Shown in pieces: positions 47,475 through 59,478 of a stretch of 64,000 bases of DNA. Below the pieces are notes generated by a model. It had not been told where the DNA came from. It did no database searches and worked only from the letters and a program-made list of their open reading frames with translations. Positions within the stretch are counted from its first letter, which is position 1; every line of letters begins with the position of its first letter. The stretch comes from Aphelenchoides besseyi (Eukaryota; Nematoda; Chromadorea; Rhabditida; Aphelenchoididae), in contig JAMPIQ010000006.1 in the NCBI GenBank assembly GCA_024699855.1, positions 1 to 64,000 of the forward strand, written 5' to 3'. The translations under genes and the position numbers were made by a program.

Positions 47475-48319
47475 TTAACTGTCAGGTCGTTTCTTCGATC
47501 GTCGTGGATTCTTTGAACGAGATCGAACTTTGCAATAAGGACATGTCGGCGCGTTCCGGTGAATGGAACGAAAACAACTTTGACAGTTTTTGAGCTTATT
47601 CGCCGTCTCTTGTCCAATTTGTCTGTTTGTTACTGGACGATTCGGAGCGTTCGAATTGAAACGAAAAAGCGGTAGATTTTGTCTGGCAAACAGTTGCGAC
47701 CATTGCACTGATGAGTTGAGTAATGACGTTGCAGTTTGTTGATCTGTTGTTTCGCTTAAACTAAACGATTGAGTCAATTGATGTTTCCAAGTTTGCTGTA
47801 AACCTTTCAGGAAATTTGAGAAGCTCGTTTTCATCCAACGTTAGATTCTCGTTTTCCTCGTCAACGCTTTCAATTTCCGAACTTTTCAGCAATCGATTAG
47901 CTCCCCGTACTTCGAACCGGAATTCGGAAACTTTACGACTTAACTCCGCTTTCTGGGTCTCTTGACTGTTACGTACATTCTTCAACAAATCTTCCAAATG
48001 ATTAATGTCCTAAACTTATTCATTTAGCTTTAAAGTGAACTTCACATTCTGACCTGATTGATCAACCGCAGTTCCTCCGTGTGAGTTTTATGTTCGGCGA
48101 GAAGTTGAGTCAAAACTTCATCACATTGTTCAAGAAAACGTCTATTGTATGCGTGCACTGCACGCTGAGCGTCAAGTTCGTCTAACAGCGGCTGAATTGA
48201 TAGCATCAATTGACTGAAACAAACGGTTTCGTTTTTACAGATTGACGAACTAACCGCAAACAGGCAATTGCACTCACTACTTCGGTTGCTAACTCGCAGC
48301 TCTGGCCTGGTGAACTCAT
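47475..48319 (-). CDS. ZC4H2: ZC4H2-like coiled-coil zinc-ribbon protein
   Basis: Three exons (48255-48319, 48054-48213, 47475-48009) encode about 253 aa. The N-terminal two thirds are helical coiled coil with the family block HTEELRLINQDI. The C-terminus has the C4H2 zinc finger: CQSC, then IHRNAPTCPYC, followed by a basic tail KVRSRSKNPRRSKKRP very close to vertebrate ZC4H2. ZC4H2 is a nuclear protein acting in neuronal development, where it stabilises RNF220. The summed exon length (760 nt) is one base too many. The frame switches near 47815-47830, between LDENELLKF and LKGLQQTW, with no room for an intron, so a one-base insertion in this sequence is suspected. Confidence 0.85.
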
Positions 48320-49430
48320 TTTGCTTGGAATTAACCCGTGATCTGAAAAATAAACGACGGAAATTCCTGACCACACACGAGTTTTTTATGCGAAAGAACC
48401 GCGGAACAGATGGATCGATTTGTTCGTACTTAGCTCGTGCCCTTTGTCCATCTTTCAGTGCTATTTGACTTTCAAATTTCACACTCGAACATTTGTTTTC
48501 ACTCCATTGACAACGACGGAACGACGCGAAAACCAACAGAATCTGCGTGGAGGTCAAATCAATTTCACAGCTCATCATCGTTCTTAACCACAAATGAGAA
48601 TTAAAACTCTTGAAGCCAATGGCTCAATTCAAATGTTTCTGTTACAGTCGAAAAGGTTTTAAAAGGCGAATCGATAGTTAGTCAGATAGCGAAAAACACG
48701 CGTCTTTGCTCACAGTTAACTCAATCGTTTGCTCATTCTTTTTCACATTTCAATCGCTCTACCGCCCCGTTCTCGATTGCTCATCCCGACCGTCAACGTT
48801 TCTTTGTCGACCTCATGATTTGAATATAAACAAAAATTGAAGAGTGGTGCAAACCAGTGGTCTTGTGTTTTGGCTATCAGTGTACTGCACAGAGTTTAGA
48901 ACACGAGATACTTATGCAGACAAATCTAAAGGTCAATGAACGAATCGCTTAATCGGCCCATAAGAGTGATTAATAGACAGACATTAAGCACAAAGAAACC
49001 CTTACAACTCGTAGCTTCTTCGTAGAAATCCAGGAAACATTTTCTTCTTGAATTGCCAAAAAATGTGAGAATGAATGTTAAGGAGGTGGTTGGTTTAACG
49101 GCGCTGACTAGTCAATCTACTTGCTACAATACTTCGTGTTTCACATTGGTGTTCGTCGATATAAAACTTTTCATTTATATCAAAGATAATTTCACGAATT
49201 TACACCTTAAACTCGTTAATTCGAGATACGGTGCCCACAAACGCAAATTCAATCGTAGTTGCCGACTTTAAATTCAGCTTTTGTAACCTCGATCTTAAAA
49301 ACAAGAAGTTTGTATAAGTTTGACTATTGAAGCAAAATGCCAAAATTTGCATAGATGTTGCACAACCTACGAATAGAAATCAGAGGAATTTCGGTTTGAA
49401 GGTGTCAGTTGAGTGAGTTTCTCTTCAGCA
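48320..49430. other. No gene seen
   Basis: Spacer upstream of two divergent genes, ZC4H2-like (minus) and the surface-protein gene (plus). The ORFs are short and unsupported. Confidence 0.5.
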
Positions 49431-50742
49431 ATGTGGTTGGTGGGTCTTGGTTCTCTGGGTTTTTCGGCGAATTCCGTTGCTATGTTCGTGTTTGGAATTG
49501 CGTTTTTGTGTGGCAATTTGGCGATGGCTTCTCTTCCGGAACGTAAAGATGATCCGGGAACCATATTGGATTGGCCTTATAATCCGCCCGGACGTCTAGA
49601 GAATTTGAAACAAACGAAGTCGGGAGCTCAAGCAATTGTTTCAACCAACTACGAGACTCAAGGTCTTTTCGTTTTTGATCCTGAAGTCACGTCTGGATAT
49701 ACGTAAGTCATTGTAGGCCAATTTAGCTGATCATACTTGAGAGAATTGCAGTCGTTTCGATCAAAATGCGGGTACTGCGTTCAATGCTTCTGGTCACTAC
49801 GTGGTTATCAACAATGCTTCAGAAATCTTTTTGCGTATGGGCATGGAGAACAGTCAAAAACGTCCGGTAGAAACGGGACTTGAAGGCGATAAACAAGCGT
49901 GTTTGTGTTACGAAGCGTACATGCACAAAATAATCGATTACAAAAAGGTACGTTTATTTCTAATCTTACAATCGTACAAACGAGCTGTTTAGTATTGCGG
50001 AGAAAAGTCTTCTGGCAAGAATTGGGGTGTCGTTTGTCTCGTAGATGCCAAGGCTGTTCAACAGCGCACATATGGTTTGGCTATCAAATACATTGACTCA
50101 TATGGCGACGAGTATTTTGTCAAGCCGGATCATGACAAAGAGCCAGAAACCGGAGCAGTGATTCGTTTCAACAAGGTTTGTTTTTGCTTTGACGATCAAT
50201 GATCTCAAATAACGAACTCTAGAATATGGATCCGGAAGCTCAATTGGCGTACGAAAAGGGCGGTGGAAAGATCAGTGGACTCTACGCTGCACAATCTCAT
50301 ATTTACGCACCTTCAAAAGGAGAAAATGTTGGTATTGAATTACCGGCACCAAAATACGTCGCTCGTGCCATTTTTGGCAAAAATTACAACGTCAAAATGT
50401 TGCACATTTTGCACGATGGCGAAGCATTCACCATGGACTACGTAAGTTCTATTGTTGACAACAAGTATATGACCTATTGGGTTATAGAACGGTATTTTCT
50501 ACGGCGGCGATCACATGACTGCGGATAGCTACGACGAGCTTGCAAAACGTTTCGATCCCTATGGTTTGGTTGATCGTCAAATCGAACTCAGCAACTGCAC
50601 TGCATGTGCTTGCGAGGTTCCAAAGCCGATTCCAAATCAAACTCTCAGCGACGCTGAAATGCAACAAGCGGATGTCGGTGATCGTTTCGGTGCTTCTTTG
50701 ATTGTCGTCGTGTTCTTCTCGATTTTGTTCTTCTTCATGTAG
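49431..50742 (+). CDS. Probable secreted, surface-anchored protein of unknown family
   Basis: Five exons (49431-49702, 49752-49947, 49993-50175, 50223-50441, 50488-50742) encode 374 aa, all phases consistent. The N-terminus is hydrophobic (SVAMFVFGIAFLCGNLAMA) and fits a signal peptide. The last 20 residues are hydrophobic after GDRFG (ASLIVVVFFSILFFFM) with no cytosolic tail, as in GPI-anchored proteins. Two NxS/T-type sites (NNAS, NCT) and Cys clusters (CLCY, NCTACAC) support extracellular placement. The middle is soluble and mixed alpha/beta in composition. I recognise no domain. The start follows a CTCTTCAG acceptor-like site two bases before the ATG, suggesting a 5' exon or trans-splicing. 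AATAAA at about 50837. Confidence 0.85.
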
Positions 50743-50835
50743 GAACCTTTTTTCTCTGTGTACGGGGATAATACCCGATTTACTTCTTCTCTGTGGCATA
50801 AAAATGTGCAAAAATTGTGAAACGTTTGTTAAATA

Positions 50836-50843
50836 TAAATAAA
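50836..50843 (+). terminator. Polyadenylation signal AATAAA
   Basis: AATAAA about 95 bases after the stop of the surface-protein gene. Confidence 0.5.
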
Positions 50844-51061
50844 CTTGTCGAACTCATTAATGACATTGAATCTAACGGGCTCTATGGTGTGTCAATTTTG
50901 TGTCCAAATGTTCGTGTGTTCCGCAAAGAACAAGTAGTTTGGCGCTCTACGTGTTTTTGCGAAATTCATTGCACTTTCGTGGGTTTTGAGATGACCATTG
51001 AATTGCTTAAGTAGGCAGATTGATTGTCATAATGTTAGTTTAGGTCAAGTCAGCCGTTGAA

Positions 51062-54000
51062 ATGCCCGGGAATGTTGATTGGCGCAAATACGAACGAGTT
51101 TCATTGCCACACTCCGACACCAACGTTCAGTTGGCTCTACAGTTCTTGGACGTGGATTATGTTACAGGTTAGTGGAGATGTGTCATTGAAGCGATGAGGA
51201 GCTTTGCAGTGAGTGATGGAGTTCGATTTCGTATCTTTGGAACAACAATGAATGGAAATTCTGTTTGTTGTTCGATTCACGATTACATTCCCTATTTCTA
51301 CGTCCAAACACCCGAGTCGTATCTTGCAGAAAATCTGAGCACTTACATCAAGGAAATCAACGCAGAAGTTAAAGTAAAATCGACAGAAACTTCGAATTTG
51401 TTTACTTTTATGTTTAGAGAAAATCGCTGTTCTATCGTTATGGCGATGTTGGTATTGTGCGGCAAATCGAAGAGGTTCATGGCGCAAACATCATGGGTTA
51501 CAACGAGAAAATGGACGATCGATTTCTCAAAATTTACATTCGATTTCCATCGCTTATGATTCTGTGTATGAAACAAACGAATTGGATATCAAATCAACTC
51601 ATTTACAGGTCAACAAGCAATTGGAACGGTTTTTTGCAACGGAGATCTGCAGTTTTACGAAACAAATGTCGACGTGGAACTGCGATTTATGATCGACAAC
51701 CGGATGGTCGGTTGTGGTTGGATTGAATGTAAAGCGAACAGCTACACGCTGAACACCAAAGAACCGGAAACTACCTGCCAACTTGAGGTGCAGTTATGTT
51801 CTTCATTGTTGTTGATTGTGGTTTAGATTTCAACTACAATGGACGGAATTGTGGTACACTCACCCGAAAATGATGCTTGGAGTTTGGTTGCACCATTGCG
51901 AATTCTCAGTTTTGACATCGAATGTTCCGGACGGCCGAATCAGTTTCCTGAACCTCGCATCGATCCCATCATTCAAATTGCATGTTCCTGTCAAACTCTT
52001 GGTGACGACAAATCATTCGCTCGTGTTTGCTTTGTTTTGAATGGATGTCTTCCAATTGACAACGTTCAGATTGTCGATTGTGCGGACGAAGATCAAATGC
52101 TAAGCGAATGGGCACGTTTCATACGTGCCGTTGATCCGGACATTATAACCGGCTATAACATTCATGCATTTGACTTTGTTTACATTACCGAACGATTGAA
52201 GTGTTTGCGAAATGAGAGCATTCGGAACTACGTACTTCGTATCATTAGTCGTACTTCCAATTCTCCCTGTGTTGTTCGTGATGTTCAGAAAACTTCGAAA
52301 GAAAAAGGATCTCGAACTTACAAACAAGTTCGAATCAACGGTCGTGTAGTTTTGGATACCTATTGGGTTGGTACTATTTCTCAAATTCGTCTTCAATTCC
52401 AAGCCTTTTAGGCCATTCGTCGTGAGCACACACTTCGCAGTTATACGCTGAACAACGTGAGTTATCATTTTTTGGGAGAGCGAAAAGAAGATGTGGAATA
52501 CAAGAACATTACGAACATGCACGTAAGTACGTTGATTGTTATTGTGCTTTAAATTCTCTTTAGCAAGGTACAGCTAATGATCGACGTCGTTTAGCTTCTT
52601 ATTGTTTGAAAGATGCAGAATTGCCGTTGAAGTTGTTGAATCATCTTATGGTCATTATAAATAACGTGGAAATGGCACGAGTGACCGGTGTTCCACTCAA
52701 TTTGTTGATAACTCAAGGACAACAAGTTCGAATCGTATTTCAATTGTTACGCAAAGTTTGTTTCAATTAATGAACAAATTGAATTTGAATTTGCAGGCCA
52801 AATCGTTGAATTATCTGTTTCCATCTATCAAACGATCAGGTGAAGAAGACGTACCATGTGAAGGAGGTTTGGTATTCGAACCGCGACGAGGTTACTATCC
52901 TCGCCCAATTGTCACATTGGATTTTGCTTCATTGTACCCGACGATAATGATCGCTTACAATCTTTGCTACACAACTTTGATTCAAAACTTACCGGACGAG
53001 TAAGTTGTTTATCAACGAGCGTCTTATATGCCTCAGTTATGTTCAAGATGTTGATTATATTCGCGCTCCATCAGGAGATTTTTTCGCTACACCAAAACGT
53101 AAACATGGACTGTTGCCTCAAATTATGCACGATCTTCTATCGGCACGAAAACAAGCAAAAAAAGAACTGAGCGAAACTACTGATCCATTAAGGCCAGTTG
53201 GGCAATCATTTCACTTCTAATCTTACCAGTTCAGAAAGATGGTTTTGAATGGACGCCAGTTGGCGTTGAAGATTTCGGCAAATTCAATCTACGGTTTCAC
53301 CGGTGCCACTAGTGGAAAGCTTTACAATCGAGAACTATGTCAGGCGATCACTTCGTTCGGTCGTTGGATTCTGGAGAGAACAAAAGAACTCATTGAGAGT
53401 AATTACTTAAACTCCTGTTCTTATTTCCATTTGCTGTTTTAGCTAATAGCGAAACAGAATCCTACAGTCGTAGAAACTTTTGTGTTTTGTATGGAGACAC
53501 GGATTCCGTTATGGTTGATTTCGATGTAACGGACGTTGGGACCGCAATAGAAGTCGGAAAAGAAATAGCCCAATTCATTAGTTCAAACTGTAAACGTCCA
53601 ATAGAATTGAAATTTGAGAAAGTTAGTTTCTAACCAGAAGTCAGATAATATCGTTCTTAAGGTTTATGATCCCTACTTGTTAATCCAAAAGAAACGTTAT
53701 GCGGGTGTATGTTATACAAGTAGTTCAGACGTCCCGGACAAAATCGAAACCAAAGGATTGGAAACGATTCGGCGAGATAACTGTCCATTGATTGGAAATG
53801 TCATGTCTCAATGCATGGATTTGATGTTGTTGAAACGGTAAAGATGCTTCTGTTGTTCGATTACGAGTGAGATCATAGGGATCCTGAAGGCGCAGTATCT
53901 TATGCCAAAAAGATTATTGCCGATTTGAATCAAAGCAAAATCGACATCAGTCAACTGATCATCTCGAAAGAACTTCGAAAGACAAATTCGGTTAGTTTTT

Positions 54001-54794
54001 TTCGTTGATTGTTAGTTTGTTTTGAGTTTAGCAATACAGAAACGATCAACCACACGCATCGGTAGCTCAACTTCTTCAAAAACGTGATCCCGCCACAGCG
54101 CCACAACTTGGAGATCGTGTTCCATTTGTTTTTGTGAAACGTGCTGACAAGACTTTGGCTGCGGACAAAGCCGAAGATCCGAGTTACGTGATTGCGAACA
54201 AAATTCCTATCGATTACGATTATTATTTTCGCCATCAACTGCTGAATCCATTGGTGCGTTTGTTGAATCCGGTAACTAACGAAAAAGCCGAAGAGATCCT
54301 AACAAGTGGGTTTGACTTTTGATCTCAGCAAATTCTGTAATCTGCAGCCGGAAAACATGCTCGTAAACATTTGACACCGATCTCCAAGACTGTTGGCATT
54401 GGTTCCTATATGAAAGACGTTCACACATGTTTTAATTGTAAACGCAAAGTCTACGGATTTCCAGCGCCCCCATTGTGCAAGAAATGTACTTCAGAATTCG
54501 GTCAAGTTTACACCAAGAAGGTAAGGCTATTCACAGTTCTTTTTATTCCTTCAACCTTAGATGTTCGATCTTCGCGACACTCAACAGCGTTTTGCTCGTC
54601 TGTGGTCCGAATGTCAGAATTGTGTTAAAAACTTCACCAATGAAGTGCAATGTACGGCCAAAGACTGTCAGATTTTCTATGCTCGCGAGAAAGTACGATA
54701 CGACTTGGAAGAAGTTACTGAAGTAATACGGCGATTTGACCTGTACGAAAAAGAAGAACCGAACATCGACGTCATAATGATTGACGACGATTGA
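51062..54794 (+). CDS. POLD1: DNA polymerase delta catalytic subunit
   Basis: Sixteen exons encode 1,036 aa, slightly shorter than human (1,107) at the N-terminus; lengths sum to a multiple of three. This is the lagging-strand replicase of family B. Exonuclease motifs: Exo I FDIECSG, Exo [11 protein letters not shown], Exo III YCLKDAE. Polymerase motif A reads [10 protein letters not shown] (usual animal form DFSSLYPSIM), motif [14 protein letters not shown] and motif C YGDTDS. The C-terminal CysA site (CFNC...CKKC) and CysB site (CQNC...C...C), which carries a 4Fe-4S cluster, are intact. Unlike most POLD1 proteins, no clear PIP-like motif follows CysB; the end is an acidic IMIDDD. The intron at 53193-53234 is GC-AG, needed to give [12 protein letters not shown]. 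The gene ends 177 bp from the convergent NPRL2 stop. Confidence 0.96.
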
Positions 54795-54971
54795 GATCTC
54801 AAATCCCCTCTCACATCTTGTCTATTTTGTAAAAACGATTGATCTTTTCTACTCTGTGAAATAAAAGCGCAAACTTTTTAGTTCGCAACAACCCAATCGA
54901 TCGTATTGAAACGCTGTTTATGTAGAAATATGGAAGATACAAAACGATCCGAGTGTTTTTTTCATTGTGCA

Positions 54972-56455
54972 TCAACGATAGATGATACTCGGCGTACACA
55001 GTCGATCCAATTTTTTTAGAATTTTGAACGGTGAAACAGAAATTTGAACTGAAAGTTCGTCAACCGATCGTTCATCTTCAGCCACTTCATAAGCTTCAGC
55101 TTTCTCTTGGCCGTCCAATTCGTCTTCCAAAGTTCCACGTTTCGTTCCGGAGTGCCTTGGAAATGTGTTTGTAGTTGTTATTGAAGTAAAACTTACAATG
55201 GAGTTCGTTCTTGTGTGAAAGCATACGGTCGAGCAACTTGAACGAAATCGAAATGAACTCCGAATTGAATAAAACGACGTTCATCGATGTTATACTTTCG
55301 CGGTTCTTTCTCTTTACACCAACTTCCAAACGTAATTCCCGGCTAAAATACGAATCTGAATTGGTTGTTGCGAATGTAACTCACAGTCAACGAGGTGTAA
55401 AGTCGAAATACATCCGTTTTAATGGGCAGTGATTGAGTTGAATCGTAACGAATAAAGTTGATACATTTCTAAACGAACAGAAGAGTTAATGTTAAAGCAG
55501 CGTTTGAAAACCTGTGCGACGGAATCATGACATAACAACGATCGTACACCCGGTTTAACAACGTACTGATTGCTGTACAGAAAAATGGGCAGAAAAGTGA
55601 TACAACCGGTGTGATGAAGATTTCTCATGCATCTTCCGACTAATCCAACATCAATTTGAACATTCGCAGCGATATCTCTAATGCATGAAATTCCATTGAT
55701 GTAAGGACAAACCTAAGAACGAAATGAAAAGTACGACTTTGGAACTCACTTTCTGCGACAAAACGTCCATTTTGCTCAACTCAGCAGCGGTCGTAGGTGG
55801 AGGTTGACGAACAAAAACCGGGACCATGTACTGATTGATTAGTTCAATTTCAAGCGAATTATCGACAGTTGACGGACAAACTTTCAGATAGAAGGTTGTT
55901 TCGGGCGTCACGGACAAAACACATTCACCAGTTGAATTCAAGTCGTTAAAGATCGTGAGCATAATGTTCGGTAGTTCGTTTTTTCTGTTCGACAAGAAGT
56001 TTTCTTCACGTTCCAAATTAACCAAGTACTCGCTCAGCTTCTGAACCACCGGCTCGTAAACCGAATCATCACGTTCGTCGGCCTTGTCAACAATAAAACA
56101 CATGTTGAATATGTACATTTCCCGATGATACTTTTCATTTCGAATACCAACCGGATAGCCGATTAATTTGATGTCAAAAATGTTCAGTCGAATCAAACGA
56201 TCACGCCATTCTTCCGACGGAATGGTTGTTGCCGACAAGTAGTCGAATTGCTTTTTGTCCACAACCTCATGTGGTATCTAAGAAACGATCAAAAAGAATG
56301 AAATCTGTTGGACAAACCTGATACTTCAACACACGCCCAATTTCATTGTCGAATTCTGAGAATAAGATCGCTTTCAGTTTCGGGATATTTGCCTCATACA
56401 CGGACATATTTTCTGTTTCATGATTACAGCCTGGAGCATTCGCTTCATCTGTCAT
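54972..56455 (-). CDS. NPRL2: NPRL2, GATOR1 complex subunit
   Basis: Six exons (56318-56455, 55750-56277, 55512-55712, 55385-55468, 55197-55342, 54972-55155) encode 426 aa. Known role: with DEPDC5 and NPRL3 it forms the GATOR1 GAP for Rag GTPases, restraining TORC1 at the lysosome when amino acids are scarce. The longin-like N-terminus reads LKAILFSEFDNEIGRVLKYQ. It is followed by KLIGYPVGI, VCPYINGI...IAANVQIDVGLVGRC (the winged-helix part), the TDVFRLYTSLTPGITF helix block and DERRFIQFGVHF. The usual C-terminal block (human YTGCHSYDEICC) is missing. Instead the protein ends in a 60-residue acidic, Glu/Asp-rich tail. The start faces NSRP1 136 bp away. Confidence 0.93.
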
Positions 56456-56591
56456 CTTGATACCAATTTACAATCCTTCTACAAGTCGCTTGTAACAATC
56501 TGAGTCAACTTTTTCTTTCGAACACTTTTCACTTCTTTTCAACTCTTTAGCATTTCGATTGTTAGGAAATAACCTCAGTGGATTCAATAAA
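56456..56591. promoter_or_regulatory. Bidirectional promoter region, NPRL2/NSRP1
   Basis: 136 bp separate the two divergent start codons; both genes are well supported, so control sites must be shared or overlapping. No TATA box seen. Confidence 0.6.
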
Positions 56592-57633
56592 ATGGCCGAA
56601 TCAAAGGATGTTTTCAAGAAGTAAGTTGGTTTTCAAGCACATTTAACTTCTTGTTGTAGGAGAGGAGTTTTGTTGTCGTTGAGAAAAGTCGAACCCAAAC
56701 GATCGAGTACGAACATTGCGGATGTGTTTGGCGAGGAATCCGACGAAGACGAAACGGCTCAGACTTCGAAAACTCAACGGTTCGACACCAAATATGGAGG
56801 ACTGAAGGCACGAGAACAACGAGCCGTGGAACGGGTGTTAGAAGACGATCCGAATGCCTACGCATACGATGAAGTCTATGATTCCATGGCAAAGAATAAG
56901 AAAGGTGCTGGTGAAACGGAAAAGAAAAAAAACGTTGATAGATCGGTGAGTAATCTTTAATTCACTGAACATATTCGGTTTTAGGCAAAGTACATCGATA
57001 GGTTCATGGAAGCCAAAAAGAAACGAGATTTGGAGCAGCTGCTGCGCGACGAACGGAAACAGGAGAAAGAACGAGTAGCTGAAGGCGATGAATTCAAAGG
57101 CAAGGATGTTTTCATTACCTCAGCGTATCGAAAACAGTTGGAAGAAACCGTAAAATTTCGGAAAGAGCTGGAAGCATCCGATGAAATCGACGGTAAATTC
57201 TGTTTTTTAAACTTTTACTTTGTATTTAGAGCGCACAAAAGTGCAGAATCAAAAGATGTGGCGAGAGAACTTCAACAAACGTCTTTTGGAAGATCGAGTT
57301 CAAGATCGATTTGCTGGAGCCAAAATCACCGAAGACCCTGAAGTAAAGAAAGAACCATCGGTCGAGGAAGAACCTGTAGTTGAAAAGAAAGAAGTGGTCG
57401 AGAAGAATCCAGAGGTTGAGAAGAAGCCAGAAGTTGAGAAGAAACCAGTGGTCGAAAAAGAATTATTGACCGAGAAAGTGCCATTGGTCGAAAAAGTTGT
57501 GAAACCGCAAGTTAGTCGAATGGACAAAATTCGAGCAATACTCAAACAGCGGAACACTGAAGCCGACATCGAAGCTGCCCGAGAACGATATTTGGAGAGA
57601 CGTCGAAGCGGTCTAATCGCACCTATCAATTAA
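56592..57633 (+). CDS. NSRP1: Nuclear speckle splicing regulator NSRP1-like (CCDC55 family)
   Basis: Four exons (56592-56620, 56660-56945, 56985-57192, 57230-57633) encode 308 aa. The conserved core is present: DVFGEESDEDE, AYAYDEVYDSM, AKYIDRFMEAKKKRDLEQLL and GKDVFITSAYRKQLEE, then QKMWRENFNKRLLED. Vertebrate NSRP1 is a nuclear speckle protein that modulates alternative splicing and interacts with SR proteins. Between residues of about 240 and 275 there is a Val/Glu/Lys repeat (PEVEKKPEVEKKPVVEKE) that replaces the RS-rich tail of vertebrates. The C-terminus is a short basic helix (RAILKQRNTEADIEAARERY). It shares its promoter region with NPRL2. Confidence 0.9.
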
Positions 57634-59478
57634 TCAACTGTTTTCTCATATCCTTATGTTTTGTTGTACTTTAAAGTTGCTCTTGAAAGTAAATCGACAT
57701 TTTCGAGTGACCGTTCAGTTTTCTTTTGAACTGTTAATACGGAATCACGTTAACCGGTTTCTTCATTTTCGGCACTCGCGCAAATCCACTGCGTTTGCTC
57801 ATCCGCCAACAATTCGCTCGAAATCTCACGAAGCGCAAATGACACGCAGGAGCGGAACGCCGCAGCTGAATTAATCGACGGTGAGCCAACCGACATCCAA
57901 ACTTCACGTCAACTCATCTCTTCGTCGGTGGAACACGAGCGCGTGTTTCGTCAAAAGTTTTTGTGGATTACGTGCATCGGAATCGCGAGCTCTCGTTTTC
58001 GGTTACCTAATTGCCGACTCGAACGAATTCGAAGATTCGCGAATTGGAATTCCAATCTCGTCCTATTTCATCGACTGCGTGGATTTGCGCAACACGTTCG
58101 TCTTTGTAGGCTTTCAAGTTCCACTTTCGCTTCGGCTGATAACCCCGAAGACGACAAAGCTGATTGTTGACAACAAATTCAACGTTCCGCCCTTCTTTTC
58201 AAAACTCCAACAAACGTGTCGATAAAAAAGTGGAACAAAAATACCTCTGAATACAAACTTCAGCGCAACGATCAAGTCGGATGTTTATCTTCCAACAGTA
58301 ATCTCTACCTTTTTTGCATTGATTTTGGCACGTAGCCAACTTCTGATGTTTCAATTGCACAAACTTGTTCCCATCACAACGTCCGAGTGCACATCAACTC
58401 GGTTTTCTCATCCACGCGCTAATTTCCTATTGATCTTAGTGACTGCTCATCCATCTTCCGCTTTCTGCCTACTACCTGAACAGGTATTCACTCTCAACCA
58501 TCGATGCCTGAGGCGTCGCGCAATCAAAAGTCATGACTTCGATCGGAATTTCTTTCGCTGATAAAAACTTGGGATGAGCGACAACAAAAAGATAATTTTG
58601 GATCAAACTTTTTATGAACCCTCTTTTGTCTCAATCGATTCACGCTTTCCAACGGGAACTCTACAATCGAGTACTCACCTCATTTGTATTGTCGACCTGC
58701 TTTTCGAATCTCGCCAATTAGCTCACGCCTTAAATGGCCTCGGGCGAAAGGAAAAAGGGGTGGGGCAATCTCGTTGAAGTTCGTATCAGCGGTTCAAACA
58801 AATTGAAGTCTTGTTCCAAGAAAATTTCATGATATCGAAGCTTGGTCTTGATCATTAGTCGGTCGCAACCGTTTTCTCGGTATTTACCTTCAACTCGACC
58901 GTAAGTGATTCGTTTCCTCTAAATTGCGCTTTAAATTGTTACATCGAACTGAACAAATTTGCCGTTCTGTACTGTTTGGTTCGTTAGTTTGTTTGAAAAA
59001 TATCTTCATCGTTGTTTTCGTCCTTATTTTTTCTTTGGAAATCGACACCCTCTGGTCTACAAATCGAAGACCAACCAACGACAATTACCTTTTCAAAAAC
59101 CGTAGAACCAGTTCTTATGAGTTTTACTGAAAGTAACGATCACCTTTTTCGTTATTTTGAAGGCCACGTAGTTGCAGCAATATCGATAGGCGCCCAGAGT
59201 TGATCTGAGTACATAAAGTACAAAGAAAGACAACGGGTAGTATGCAATAACATGGTTGCACGATGCGTGTTGACCGATCGATTCCGAAACCAAATCGACA
59301 GGTTTACACTTTTTGTAACTTCCCTGATTTGTGACAGGAAATAGAAATGAGATTCTTTATGATCGCCGTTCGTGTTCTAATTTTAAAATTCGAATTGTTG
59401 CGCAAATCCTTGAACTTCGTTTAATCTTAAGAATCGTTTTGAAAGTTTACCGAGAATAACAATCTTCAGCTCCTCGAT
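57634..59478. other. Long spacer with degenerate-looking open frames
   Basis: From about 57748 to 58170 one plus frame stays open for 140 codons (AQIHCVCSSANNSLEISRSA). A second frame (57881-58225) reads SRIGIPISSYFIDCVDLRNT and is also protein-like. No ATG and splice-site combination unites them, which resembles a decayed gene with shifts, as at the left end of the window. The rest is AT-rich without signal. Confidence 0.35.
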
